A stretch of 64,000 bases of DNA from JACCZX01 sp963801035. Its GTDB lineage: Bacteria > Pseudomonadota > Gammaproteobacteria > Burkholderiales > Burkholderiaceae_F. The position numbers and the translations under genes are program-made. The notes below the pieces were generated by a model. That model had not been told where the DNA came from and ran no database searches. It was given only the letters and a program-made list of their open reading frames with translations. Of this stretch, positions 18,039-26,856 are shown piece after piece. Numbering within the stretch: position 1 is the stretch's first letter; each line of letters starts with the position of its first letter. Where the stretch lies: NCBI GenBank assembly GCA_963801035.1, contig CAWDDF010000009.1, forward strand, positions 1 to 64,000, in the 5' to 3' direction.

Positions 18039-19373
18039 ATGGCCGACTCCGAAGTTCTATTCACCAACGTAAAGATCATCGACGGCAGCGGTGCCGCGCC
18101 CTACAACGGCGAAGTGCTGGTGCGCGGCAAGCGGATCAGCCGCGTCGCACGCAGCGCTCGTTCGTTCGCGGCCAACGGCGGCAGCGTGATCGACGGTGCC
18201 GGCGCGACGCTGATGCCCGGGATGGTCGAGGCACATACGCATTTCGCGTGGAACAACGCGTCCGGGCTTGCCGATATTCAGAAGATGCCGGTCGAGGAGC
18301 ACACGCTTTGGACGGCACGTGTCGCCAAGGTGTATCTCGACCAAGGCTGGACATCCTGCGTCGGTGCAGCGACCGCAAAACCGCGGCTCGATGTCGTCGT
18401 GCGCAACGCAATCAACTCGGGGTTGATTCCCGGTCCGCGTTATCTCGCGGCAAGCCAGGAAATCACGGTCCCCGGTGGGCTCGGCGACGAAACACTGCCG
18501 CATCTGCCCTTCCCCGAATTCAGCTTCGCGGTCAACGTCAGCGGGCCGGACGACATGCGACGCGCGTGCCGGATGTTTCTGCAGTACGGCGTCGACTCGA
18601 TCAAGCTGAATCTGTCAGGCGACAACCTGGTGCCGCACGCAAACGCGAAGACGACGTGGATGACGGATGCGGAAGTGAAGGTTGCCGTCGAAGAAGCGAC
18701 GACGCGCGGCAAGCGCGTCGCTGTGCACGCGCGCAGCGCGGACTCCGTCAAGCAGGCGGTACGACTCGGCTGCGAAGTGATCTATCACGCAAGCTACACC
18801 GACAACGAAGCACTCGATCTGCTCGAGGCCAACAAGCACAAGATCTTCGTCGCGCCCGGACTGTCGGTGATCTTCAAGCTGCTGCAGGAAGGAACGCCGT
18901 ACGGAATCACTCCCGCGAAGGCGCGCGAGATGGGCTACGAAGACGAGCTTGCGGCTGCAGTCGAATCGATGAAAGCGATGCACAAGCGCGGCATTCGCGT
19001 GCTGCCCGGCGGTGACTACGGATTTGCATGGGCGCCGCACGGCACGAACGCCACCGACCTGCAGTACTTCGTCAGGCATTGCGGCATGACGCCGATGGAC
19101 GCATTGGTGTCGGCGACGCGCTACGGCGGACAGATCATGTTGATGGGCAACGAGCTCGGCGAAGTGAAGGAAGGCTATCTGGCCGATCTGCTGCTGGTCG
19201 ACGGCGACCCGCTGGCTGACCTTTCGATCCTGCTCGACAAGACGCGTTTGCTCGCGATCATGAAAGACGGCGTGTTCCACAAAGCGCCCGATATGGCCAA
19301 CAACTTCGCCGGCAGCAGGCGCAGCCTGCGCCCACCGTACGTTCCGGCTGCGTCTGCTTCAGCAATGAATTGA
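18039..19373 (+). CDS. Amidohydrolase, imidazolonepropionase-like (paralogue 2)
   Basis: This 444-residue protein is a tandem paralogue of the preceding one. By eye, well over half of the positions agree, including VIDGAGATLMPGMVEAHTHF, GWTSCVGAATAKPRLDVV, IYHAS and RVLPGGDYGFAW. All metal ligands and the catalytic Asp are kept. They differ most in the C-terminal tail (about 30 residues here, including SRRSLRPPYVPAAS) and near residue 210. Either they split substrate range after duplication or they form a mixed oligomer. The stop overlaps livH by one base. Confidence 0.88.
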   Translation: MADSEVLFTNVKIIDGSGAAPYNGEVLVRGKRISRVARSARSFAANGGSVIDGAGATLMPGMVEAHTHFAWNNASGLADIQKMPVEEHTLWTARVAKVYLDQGWTSCVGAATAKPRLDVVVRNAINSGLIPGPRYLAASQEITVPGGLGDETLPHLPFPEFSFAVNVSGPDDMRRACRMFLQYGVDSIKLNLSGDNLVPHANAKTTWMTDAEVKVAVEEATTRGKRVAVHARSADSVKQAVRLGCEVIYHASYTDNEALDLLEANKHKIFVAPGLSVIFKLLQEGTPYGITPAKAREMGYEDELAAAVESMKAMHKRGIRVLPGGDYGFAWAPHGTNATDLQYFVRHCGMTPMDALVSATRYGGQIMLMGNELGEVKEGYLADLLLVDGDPLADLSILLDKTRLLAIMKDGVFHKAPDMANNFAGSRRSLRPPYVPAASASAMN

Positions 19374-20318
19374 TGCGGACGTCGCACATCGTCGGCTGGA
19401 GCGTGCTCGCGCTCGTACTTCTGGGCCTCTCGATCTGGGGTCTGGTCGACAACACGCGACTGTTTCTGGTGACGGTGCTTAATGGCCTGACGCTGGCATC
19501 GCTTTACTTCATCGTCGCCAGCGGCTTTACGCTCGTGTTCGGGCTGATGCGCAACGTGAACCTTGCGCACGGCTCGCTCTATCTGCTCGGCGGCTACGTG
19601 GGATTCATCGTCGCCGAGAAGACAGGCTGGTGGTTCCTCGCATTGGCGGCCGGCTTCTTTAGTGCAGCCATTGTCGGCCTGCTGATTCAGACGGTGATCC
19701 TGCGTCACATGCAGGGCCAGGACCTGCGGCAGACGATGGTCACAATCGGTTTATCGATCCTGATCGCCGATTTGTTGCTGTGGGGTTTCAGCGCCGAAGT
19801 GCATCAGATGGAAGCGCCCGAGTGGCTGAAGGGGCCAATTCGCGGCATTCCGATCATCAATGCCTATTCCGCGTATCGCATGAGCCTGCTGGTACTCGGC
19901 GTAGCGATCGGCATTGCGCTGTGGCTGTTCCTGAATCGCACGCGTGTCGGCATGATGATTCGCGCCGGCGTCGACGACCGCGCGATGCTGGCGGCGTCAG
20001 GTGTCAACGTAAACCTGGTGTTCGCGATCACGTTTGCGATCGGCGCGGGCCTGGCAGGACTCGGCGGCGTGATCGGCGCGGTCGAATTGTCGATGGTGCC
20101 CGGTGAAGACACGCGCTTTCTTCTCGCATCGCTGATCGTCGTGATTGTCGGCGGCATGGGCAGCGTCACCGGTGCTGCGATCGGTGCAGCGATGCTCGGG
20201 ACTCGCCGAAACATTCGGACTTGCTTATGCACCGACTTACAGCGTCGTATTTACTTTCGTGATCCTTGTGATCGTGCTGGCATTTCGCCCGCGAGGGTTG
20301 ATGGGAAGGCCGGCATGA
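19373..20318 (+). CDS. Branched-chain amino acid-type ABC permease LivH, one frameshift
   Basis: The hydrophobic permease has the LivH signature regions FTLVFGLMRNVNLAHGSLY and GGVIGAVELSMVPGEDTRFL. Near 20200 a GG run has become GGG. Removing one G continues the frame through GLAETFGLAYAPTYSVVFTF to ILVIVLAFRPRGLMGRPA and a TGA at 20316-20318, exactly the expected LivH end. About 314 residues. It is the first inner-membrane subunit of the importer. The frameshift sits in a homopolymer, so a sequence error is likely. Confidence 0.88.
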
Positions 20319-20320
20319 GC

Positions 20321-20390
20321 GCCGCCCGGCCGCTCCGAAGGCGCTCGCTCCCCCTTGGGGGGACCGGCGCGCAGCGCCGTAGGGGGCGAC
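20321..20390. repeat. G/C-rich double-hairpin intergenic repeat between livH and livM
   Basis: Two adjacent inverted repeats, CCCCC-TT-GGGGG (around 20350-20362) and GGCGC-GCA-GCGCC (around 20366-20378), lie between two genes of one operon. Similar sequences ending in a long G-run are, as I remember, scattered as REP-like elements in Burkholderiales genomes, especially Comamonadaceae. One copy only is visible here, so repetitiveness is not shown by the window itself. Confidence 0.5.
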
Positions 20391-20395
20391 CATGA

Positions 20396-21559
20396 GTGCA
20401 GCTAAGTGGCGGCGTGCGATGGCGACAGGTGCAATGGCTCCTGCCGTCGCGCAACCCGCACCGCTGCACCTTGTTCCTGTTGCGCGTCAAGACGCATGGG
20501 CCAAGGCGGACTCGGACCATCGCCTTGCGGGAATGGATAAGAAACCTGTCTCCGTGGCAGCTTGCCGTTCTCGCCGGCCTGATTGTTTTTCCTTTCGTCG
20601 TGTCGCCGTTCATCACCTTTCAGATTGGCGCGCAGACGCTCGCTCTCGGACTGATCGCGTTGTCGCTGACTTTTCTCGGAGGTTATGGCGGAATGGTGTC
20701 GTTGGCGCAGATGACGGTGGCAGGCATCGCCGGATATGCGGTCGCGATTCTCGGTGTCAGCAGTGCCGCCGAGATCAGCCTGAACTGGCCTTGGTGGCTG
20801 GTCGTGCCGAGTGCGGTGCTGATCGCGACCGCATGCGCCGCGGGCATCGCTTGGCTGTCGGTGCGCACCGAAGGCATCTACACGATCATGATCACGCTCG
20901 CGATCGGCGTGGCCTTTTTCTATCTCGTGTTGCAGAACTACAGCGTGTTCAACGGCTGGCAGGGGCTGCAAAAGGTGCATCCGCCGATCGTGTTCGGCAT
21001 CAACTGGCGCGATCCGCTCCCTATTTATTTCCTGACGCTGACCTGCGCGCTGGCGAGTTATGTCTTCATCTCGTACATCGTGCGCTCACCGTTCGGCATC
21101 GCGCTGCAGGGCATTCGCGAGAACCCGCGACGGATGGAATCACTCGGCTTCAACGTCGTCGCGCATCGAGTTGCGGCGTACGTTGTTGCCGGTTTCATTG
21201 CAGCGATCGGTGGCGTGCTGTTCGTCTGGTACAACGGGCTGATCACGCCGGGCTCGGTCGGCACGTCGTGGCTGATCAATATTCTGGTGATCGCCGTGCT
21301 CGGCGGCATGCGCCATCCCATCGGCCCGTTCCTTGGCGCGCTGATCTTCGTGCTGCTGCAGACGTTTGCGATCGATGTCATCGACCGCGAGCGATTCAAT
21401 CTTGTGATCGGCGGCGTGTTTCTCGCCATCGTGCTGTTTTCACCTGACGGGCTTCTCGGCCTGTGGTCGTTCGTGCGTGCGCGCTTTGCGCAGTCGCGGT
21501 CGGGCGCAAGTCGAGCGAGTTCCGTTTCCACCCCACCGCGGCCTGCGAGCCGTCATTAG
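20396..21559 (+). CDS. Branched-chain amino acid-type ABC permease LivM (start uncertain)
   Basis: From about residue 47 the protein is a typical LivM permease: NLSPWQLAVLAGLIVFPFVV, then FLGGYGGMVSLAQMTVAGIA, the cytoplasmic coupling region ALQGIRENPRRMESLGFNV and the end FLAIVLFSPDGLLGLW. The first 45 residues of the open frame do not look like LivM and follow the repeat element. The true start may be a later TTG (about 20525), or the ATG at 20392 with an indel between. It pairs with LivH in the membrane. Confidence 0.85.
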   Translation: MQLSGGVRWRQVQWLLPSRNPHRCTLFLLRVKTHGPRRTRTIALREWIRNLSPWQLAVLAGLIVFPFVVSPFITFQIGAQTLALGLIALSLTFLGGYGGMVSLAQMTVAGIAGYAVAILGVSSAAEISLNWPWWLVVPSAVLIATACAAGIAWLSVRTEGIYTIMITLAIGVAFFYLVLQNYSVFNGWQGLQKVHPPIVFGINWRDPLPIYFLTLTCALASYVFISYIVRSPFGIALQGIRENPRRMESLGFNVVAHRVAAYVVAGFIAAIGGVLFVWYNGLITPGSVGTSWLINILVIAVLGGMRHPIGPFLGALIFVLLQTFAIDVIDRERFNLVIGGVFLAIVLFSPDGLLGLWSFVRARFAQSRSGASRASSVSTPPRPASRH

Positions 21560-21587
21560 CAATTTATTGGCAACTGAGGAGACAGTA

Positions 21588-22829
21588 ATGAAGAAGAGAG
21601 TTTTGATGCGGACGCTGATGGCCACTGCGGTGATCGGCGTGTTTGCCACGACAGCATGGTCACAATCGGGGCAGCCCGTAAAAATCGGCGTGCTCGCAAC
21701 GCTGGAAGGACCCTTTGCAGCGGGCGGTGCCGATGGCATGCGCGGCGCCGAGCTTGCAATTCGCGAGCGCGGCGGCGTCGTGGCCGGACGCAAGATTGAA
21801 ATGATCAAGGCGTCGTCCGATGCCAAGCCTGATGTGGCGGTGAACTCGGCGCGCAAGCTGGTCGAGCAGGACAAGGTTGACATCCTGGTCGGCCCGCTGT
21901 CCGGCGGTGAAGGCATTGCGGTCAAGGATTATTCGAAGACGCAGCCGCAGGTGACGTTCATCAACGGCTCGTCGGGCGCGCAGGCCACTACATTGACCAG
22001 CCCCTCGCCCAACTTCTTCCGCTTCAACACCGACGGCGGGCAATGGATGGTCGGCCTCGGCAAGGAGGCGATGAAGCGCGGCTACAAGCGCGTGATGGTG
22101 ATTGCGGAGGACTACTCGTTTCCGTACTCGCAGGTCCAGGGCTTCATGACGGAGTATTGCGCCGCGGGCGGCAAAGTTCCCGTCAAGGCATGGGTGCCGC
22201 TGGGCGGGAAGGATTACGCGTCAGTCATTGCACGCATTCCGAAAGAGATTGACGCACTGGTCGTAGTGCTCGGCGGCGCGGACGCGGTGAATTTCCTCAA
22301 CCAGTACGAAGCTGCAGGCGGCGACAAGCCGATGATCGGCGGATCGATCACAGTCAGCCAGGACGTTTTGAACTATCGCGGCAAGCGGCGCGATTCCCTG
22401 GTTGGCACTTTGTCGGCGGGTCCGCTGGCCGACGCGATCGACACGCCTGAGTACAAAGCGTTCGTTGCGAGTTACAAAAAGAACTTCCCCGACGGTTATC
22501 CAAGCCCCGGTTTGTTTGCGCTCAACTACTACATCAACATGAAGGCTGCGCTTGACGGGCTGGATGCTGTCAAAGGCGATCTGAGCGACGGGCAGAAAAA
22601 GTACCGCGACACGCTGGCGAAAATGACGCTGAAGACACCGGTCGGCGACATCAAGCTCGATGAAAACCGCCAGGCCATCGGCACCACCTTCATCACGGAA
22701 GTTGCGAAGGACGAAAAGGGCGGGCTGTACAACAAGGTCGTCGGCAAGACCGACAACATCACGCAGACCTTCGGCCAGAAGCCGGCCGACTTCAAGATGG
22801 GTTCGCGTGACGTGCCTGATTGCCCGTAG
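21588..22829 (+). CDS. Periplasmic substrate-binding protein of the ABC importer (LivJ-type)
   Basis: The start at 21588 has GAGGAG. A signal peptide (MKKRVLMRTLMATAVIGVFA, then TTAWSQ) precedes a type I periplasmic binding fold (VKIGVLATLEGPFAAGGADG, then GAELAIRERGG, and VDILVGPLSGGEGIAVKDY). Length 413 is usual for the family, whose members bind amino acids, amides or aromatic acids. The operon context with hydrolases suggests a non-proteinogenic, possibly amide-containing ligand. A hairpin after the gene may raise its expression over the downstream ATPases. Confidence 0.9.
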   Translation: MKKRVLMRTLMATAVIGVFATTAWSQSGQPVKIGVLATLEGPFAAGGADGMRGAELAIRERGGVVAGRKIEMIKASSDAKPDVAVNSARKLVEQDKVDILVGPLSGGEGIAVKDYSKTQPQVTFINGSSGAQATTLTSPSPNFFRFNTDGGQWMVGLGKEAMKRGYKRVMVIAEDYSFPYSQVQGFMTEYCAAGGKVPVKAWVPLGGKDYASVIARIPKEIDALVVVLGGADAVNFLNQYEAAGGDKPMIGGSITVSQDVLNYRGKRRDSLVGTLSAGPLADAIDTPEYKAFVASYKKNFPDGYPSPGLFALNYYINMKAALDGLDAVKGDLSDGQKKYRDTLAKMTLKTPVGDIKLDENRQAIGTTFITEVAKDEKGGLYNKVVGKTDNITQTFGQKPADFKMGSRDVPDCP

Positions 22830-22845
22830 GACGGCAGAGGGTAGA

Positions 22846-22868
22846 GAGCCGGGTGCGACGCCCGGCTC
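22846..22868 (+). promoter_or_regulatory. Hairpin between binding-protein and livG genes (attenuator-like)
   Basis: An 8-bp G/C-rich stem (GAGCCGGG / CCCGGCTC) with a 7-base loop has no T-tract. Stem-loops in this place often stabilise the binding-protein mRNA or attenuate readthrough, giving more binding protein than ATPase. The role is inferred. Confidence 0.45.
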
Positions 22869-22883
22869 CTCTCGATTCCATTG

Positions 22884-23702
22884 ATGGCTGCCGTGATCGA
22901 ACTGCCCACCAGCACACGCGTGCACTCCGCCGCGATGTCGGGCAACGCGCTCGTGCTCGACGGCGTCACGCGTCAGTTCGGCGCGCTGCGCGCAATCGAT
23001 GACATTACTTTTACGGTCGCAGCGGGCGAACGCCGCGCGATCCTGGGTGCAAACGGCGCGGGGAAGACGACGCTGTTCAACGCGATCACCGGTGATTTCC
23101 CGCCTACTTACGGTAGCGTGCATTTCTTCGGCGAAGACGTGACCAATCTGCCGCCGCACGAACGCATTCGACGGGGACTGCGGCGCACGTATCAATCCTC
23201 GTTGTTGTTTCGCGAGCTGTCGGTTCGCGACAACCTCTTTCTCGCGGTACGCGGCGGTACGCGCGGCCGCTTCAACATGCGTCGCCCGGCGCGCTCGGAC
23301 CCGAGCGTTGTTGCCGCGGAAGCTCTGCTGCACCAAGTGCGCCTCGATATCGTCGGCGACACACCCGTTGCCTCGTTATCGCATGGGCAGCAACGGCAGC
23401 TCGAAGTCGGAATGGCTTTGGCGGGTGCTCCGCGCTTGATTCTGTTCGACGAGCCGGCAGCCGGACTGTCGCCCGCGGAGCGGCGCGAGCTCGTCGCTCT
23501 TCTGCGCGCTTTGCCGCGCCATCTTGGCTTCGTGCTGATCGAGCACGATCTCGACATTGCGCTTGGCGTGGCCGAGCGTGTGACCGTGATGCACAACGGA
23601 CGCGTTCTGAAGCACGGCACGCCGCAGGAAATTCAGGACGATGCCGAAGTGCATGCGATCTACATGGGCGCGAAGGGTCATGGAGGCGCGCATGTCCACT
23701 GA
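22884..23702 (+). CDS. ABC transporter ATP-binding protein LivG
   Basis: The ATG at 22884 is preferred to the TTG directly before it. The 272-residue ATPase has Walker A GANGAGKTT (about residue 55), signature LSHGQQRQLE, Walker B LILFDEPAAGLSP and the switch His in VLIEHDLDIAL. The RRTYQSSLLFRELSV Q-loop region is typical of LivG. It forms a heterodimer with the ATPase domain of the next protein and overlaps its gene by 11 bases. Confidence 0.9.
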   Translation: MAAVIELPTSTRVHSAAMSGNALVLDGVTRQFGALRAIDDITFTVAAGERRAILGANGAGKTTLFNAITGDFPPTYGSVHFFGEDVTNLPPHERIRRGLRRTYQSSLLFRELSVRDNLFLAVRGGTRGRFNMRRPARSDPSVVAAEALLHQVRLDIVGDTPVASLSHGQQRQLEVGMALAGAPRLILFDEPAAGLSPAERRELVALLRALPRHLGFVLIEHDLDIALGVAERVTVMHNGRVLKHGTPQEIQDDAEVHAIYMGAKGHGGAHVH

Positions 23703-25959
23703 CGCGACCAACATCACCGCGCCCGCGCTCGAAGTGCGCAACCTGAACGTCTACTACGGCCGCGCGCACGCACTGCAGGACATCTCATTGACGTTGCCCT
23801 CCGGCGTGCTCGGCGTCGTTGGCCGCAATGGCATGGGCAAGACAACACTGTGCAACGCAATCACCGGACTGGTGCCGGCGCGTGGCAGTGTGAAGCTCGC
23901 GGGCCGCGAGATTCTCGGCCTCTCGCCGAACGTGATCACCGAGCTCGGCATCGGCTACGTGCCGCAGGGACGACGCGTGTGGCCGTCGCTATCGGTCGAC
24001 GAACACCTGCGGCTCGCGGCAAAGAGCGCACGACAGGGCGCATGGACGGTCGAGCGCATCTACTCGCTGTTCCCGCGCCTGGCGGATCGCCGGCGCAACG
24101 GCGGTGCCGAACTGTCGGGCGGCGAGCAGCAGATGCTCGCGATCGGACGCGCATTGTTGTTCAACCCGCGCGTGCTGGTGATGGACGAGCCGACCGAAGG
24201 CCTGGCGCCGGTGATCGTCGAGCAGGTCGAAGCAACGTTGAAGCAGCTCGCGCATGCGACGTCGGAAGCGACCGGCATCGCAGTGCTGCTGATCGAACAG
24301 AACATCGGCGTTGCGGTCGAAGCTGCCGACCGCATCGCGGTGATGGTCAACGGGCGCATCGCGCGCGAGATGTCGGCAAGTGAGCTTGCCGCCGACACGG
24401 AGCTGCAGCAGCGCCTGCTCGGTGTGCACGCGGCCGGTGAAGAGGAACCGCGAGCCTCAGTGCCCGAGGTGACCGACGATGAAGGACCGCCGCGTGTATT
24501 CACCGTGCGCCGCGCTCACGCAGATGCTGCCGCAAGCATCACTCCGACGCAAACCGTCCGTAGCTTTACGCGCTGGAATGCATTGCAGCCGGACACTCCA
24601 CTGCACGATCGCGCGATACGTCCTTCGCTCGACGATGCCAAAGCGTCCGAGCCGAAACTCGAAAGCGCCGCCGACACTGTTTCCAACGCTCGCAGCGCGC
24701 GTGTCTTCGAATTCCCAGCTGCGAGCAACGTGCAGCGCGCTGCCTACATCGTCGGCACATTCGATACGAAGGGCCGTGAGCTTTTCTTTCTCAAGCAGTG
24801 CATCGACAAGCTGGGACTGCGCACGGTGACGGTAGATCTGTCGACCTCTGGCGCGACGTCGACCGCGAACATTCATCCACGCGAAGTCGCGCGTCATCAT
24901 CCGAAAGGCGAAAGCGCGGTGTTCACCGGCGACCGCGGCTCGTCGGTCAGCGCGATGGCAATCGCATTCGAGCGATTCCTGCTCGGACGGCGCGACCTCG
25001 GCGGCATCGTCTCGGCCGGCGGTTCCGGAGGTACTGCCCTCGCGACGCAGGCAATGCGCGCGTTGCCGGTCGGTATGCCGAAGGTGATGGTGTCGTCAGT
25101 CGCTTCTGCCGACGTGCGCCCCTACGTCGGACCGAGCGACATCTGCATGATGTATTCGGTGACTGACGTGTCGGGCATCAATCGCATCAGCGAGAAGGTG
25201 CTTTCGAATGCGGCTCATGCGCTCGCCGGCATGATCGCGTACACGCGCACCGCTGCATCGGACAGCAAACCTGCGATCGGGCTGACGATGTTCGGTGTCA
25301 CGACGCCGTGCGTGCAGGCTGTGACCAAGCAGCTGCAGAACGAGTTCGATTGCCTTGTGTTTCATGCCACCGGCACCGGTGGTCAATCGATGGAAAAACT
25401 GGTCGACTCGGGATTGCTGGCGGGCGTGCTCGACATCTCGACGACCGAAGTGTGCGACGAGATCGTCGGTGGCGTGCTCAGTGCAGGCCCGGAGCGGTTC
25501 GATGCATTTGCACGGCGCCCGATTCCGTACGTAGGCTCATGCGGCGCGCTCGACATGGCGAACTTCTGGGCGTTCGACACCGTGCCGCCGAAGTTCAAGG
25601 ACCGCAACCTGGTCAAGCACAACGCGAACGTCACGTTGATGCGCACGACGGCCGATGAATGCAAGGCGATCGGCGAGTTCATTGCGGCGAAGCTGAACCG
25701 GATGGAGGGTCCGGTGCGCTTCATCATTCCGGAAGGCGGCGTGTCTTCGCTCGACGCGCCGGGCAAACAGTTCTGGGATCCGGCCGCGGACAAGGCGTTG
25801 TTCACTGCGATCGAAACAAACTTCCGTCGCGGCACGCGGCGAACACTGATCAGAAGTCCGCTGCACCTGAACGACGCCGCCTTCGCCGACCTGCTGGTCA
25901 AACACTTCCATGAGGTCTGCGCCGAAGGCGCATCCTCTACACGGACTGCGGTTCACTAA
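23692..25959 (+). CDS. LivF-type ABC ATPase fused to a UPF0261/Tm-1-like domain
   Basis: The start at 23692 has GGAGG. Residues 1 to about 245 are a complete LivF ATPase: Walker A GRNGMGKTT, GYVPQGRRVWPSLSV, signature ELSGGEQQM, Walker B VLVMDEPTEGLAP, switch IEQNIGVAVEAAD. A Pro/Ala-rich linker of about 100 residues follows. Residues of about 350-755 form a full UPF0261 (Tm-1-like ATP-binding) domain: YIVGTFDTKGRELFFLKQCI, GIVSAGGSGGTALATQAMRA, VGSCGALDMANFW, IPEGGVSSLDAPGKQF. The frame is continuous with no sign of an assembly join. Tm-1 is the tomato inhibitor of tobamovirus replication; bacterial homologues have no settled function. The next gene encodes the other Tm-1 domain. Confidence 0.92.
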   Translation: MSTDATNITAPALEVRNLNVYYGRAHALQDISLTLPSGVLGVVGRNGMGKTTLCNAITGLVPARGSVKLAGREILGLSPNVITELGIGYVPQGRRVWPSLSVDEHLRLAAKSARQGAWTVERIYSLFPRLADRRRNGGAELSGGEQQMLAIGRALLFNPRVLVMDEPTEGLAPVIVEQVEATLKQLAHATSEATGIAVLLIEQNIGVAVEAADRIAVMVNGRIAREMSASELAADTELQQRLLGVHAAGEEEPRASVPEVTDDEGPPRVFTVRRAHADAAASITPTQTVRSFTRWNALQPDTPLHDRAIRPSLDDAKASEPKLESAADTVSNARSARVFEFPAASNVQRAAYIVGTFDTKGRELFFLKQCIDKLGLRTVTVDLSTSGATSTANIHPREVARHHPKGESAVFTGDRGSSVSAMAIAFERFLLGRRDLGGIVSAGGSGGTALATQAMRALPVGMPKVMVSSVASADVRPYVGPSDICMMYSVTDVSGINRISEKVLSNAAHALAGMIAYTRTAASDSKPAIGLTMFGVTTPCVQAVTKQLQNEFDCLVFHATGTGGQSMEKLVDSGLLAGVLDISTTEVCDEIVGGVLSAGPERFDAFARRPIPYVGSCGALDMANFWAFDTVPPKFKDRNLVKHNANVTLMRTTADECKAIGEFIAAKLNRMEGPVRFIIPEGGVSSLDAPGKQFWDPAADKALFTAIETNFRRGTRRTLIRSPLHLNDAAFADLLVKHFHEVCAEGASSTRTAVH

Positions 25960-25977
25960 CAGAGAAACAACAACACG

Positions 25978-26856
25978 ATGCCTCGTATCGCCCGCAAAGA
26001 AATCCTCAAACGACTGTGCGACAAGATCGCGCGCGGTGAACCGATCGTCGGCGGCGGCGCAGGCACGGGCTTGTCCGCAAAGTGCGAAGAAGCCGGCGGC
26101 ATCGATCTGATTGTGATCTATAACTCGGGCCGCTATCGAATGGCGGGGCGCGGTTCGCTCGCGGGACTGCTTGCGTACGGCAACGCAAATGAAATCGTCG
26201 TCGAGATGGCGCACGAAGTGTTGCCGGTCGTGCGACACACGCCTGTGCTCGCCGGTGTGAACGGTACCGATCCGTTCATGCTGATGCCGCACTTTCTGCG
26301 ACAGCTCGCCGACCTCGGCTTCTCCGGCGTACAGAACTTTCCGAGTGTCGGATTGATCGACGGAACGTTCCGCGCAAACCTCGAAGAAACTGGCATGGGG
26401 TACGCACTCGAGGTCGAGATGATTCGCGCAGCGCGCGCACTCGACCTGCTGACGACGCCGTATGTGTTTTGCGAAAACGATGCACGCGAGATGGCGCGCG
26501 CCGGCGCAGACATCATCGTGTGCCATCTTGGATTGACGACCGGCGGCGCGATAGGTGCCGGCACCGCGTTGACGCTCGATGACTGCGTGCCGCGCATCAA
26601 CGCGTGGTCAGCAGCCGCACTTGAAGTCAATCAAGACGTGATTCTGCTGTGCCATGGCGGACCTATCGCTCAGCCGGAAGACGCCGAGTTCATCCTGCAG
26701 CAGTGCCCGCAATGCCACGGCTTCTACGGCGCATCGAGCATGGAGCGGCTGCCGACAGAAATTGCACTGACACAACAGACCAAACGATTCGTCGCGATCA
26801 CTAGAGATAAAACCAGAACTTCGAAAAGCAGGAGTTTGCAAGGGAGCACGTCATGA
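25978..26856 (+). CDS. TIM-barrel protein of the phosphoenolpyruvate-hydrolase-like / Tm-1 C-terminal family
   Basis: The 292-residue TIM barrel starts with RKEILKRLCDKIARGEPIVG and GGAGTGLSAKCEEAGGIDLI. It has VLAGVNGTDPFMLMPHFLRQ, GFSGVQNFPSVGLIDGTFR and IVCHLGLTTGGAIGAGTALT. This is the family that forms the C-terminal half of plant and fungal Tm-1-like proteins and is annotated as PEP-hydrolase-like or signal-transduction TIM barrel. The ligand and reaction are not established for this protein. Being adjacent to the UPF0261 domain, it likely acts with it. It overlaps the flotillin gene by ATGA. Confidence 0.85.
   Translation: MPRIARKEILKRLCDKIARGEPIVGGGAGTGLSAKCEEAGGIDLIVIYNSGRYRMAGRGSLAGLLAYGNANEIVVEMAHEVLPVVRHTPVLAGVNGTDPFMLMPHFLRQLADLGFSGVQNFPSVGLIDGTFRANLEETGMGYALEVEMIRAARALDLLTTPYVFCENDAREMARAGADIIVCHLGLTTGGAIGAGTALTLDDCVPRINAWSAAALEVNQDVILLCHGGPIAQPEDAEFILQQCPQCHGFYGASSMERLPTEIALTQQTKRFVAITRDKTRTSKSRSLQGSTS

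Noticed and set aside
20392..21447. Plus-strand frame beginning at the ATG of 20392
   Set aside because: After about 55 codons it is Arg/Cys-rich and unlike any permease. The LivM pattern is in the frame ending at 21559.
22221..23336. Minus-strand open frame of 371 codons
   Set aside because: Opposite the binding-protein and LivG genes, with no protein-like domain.
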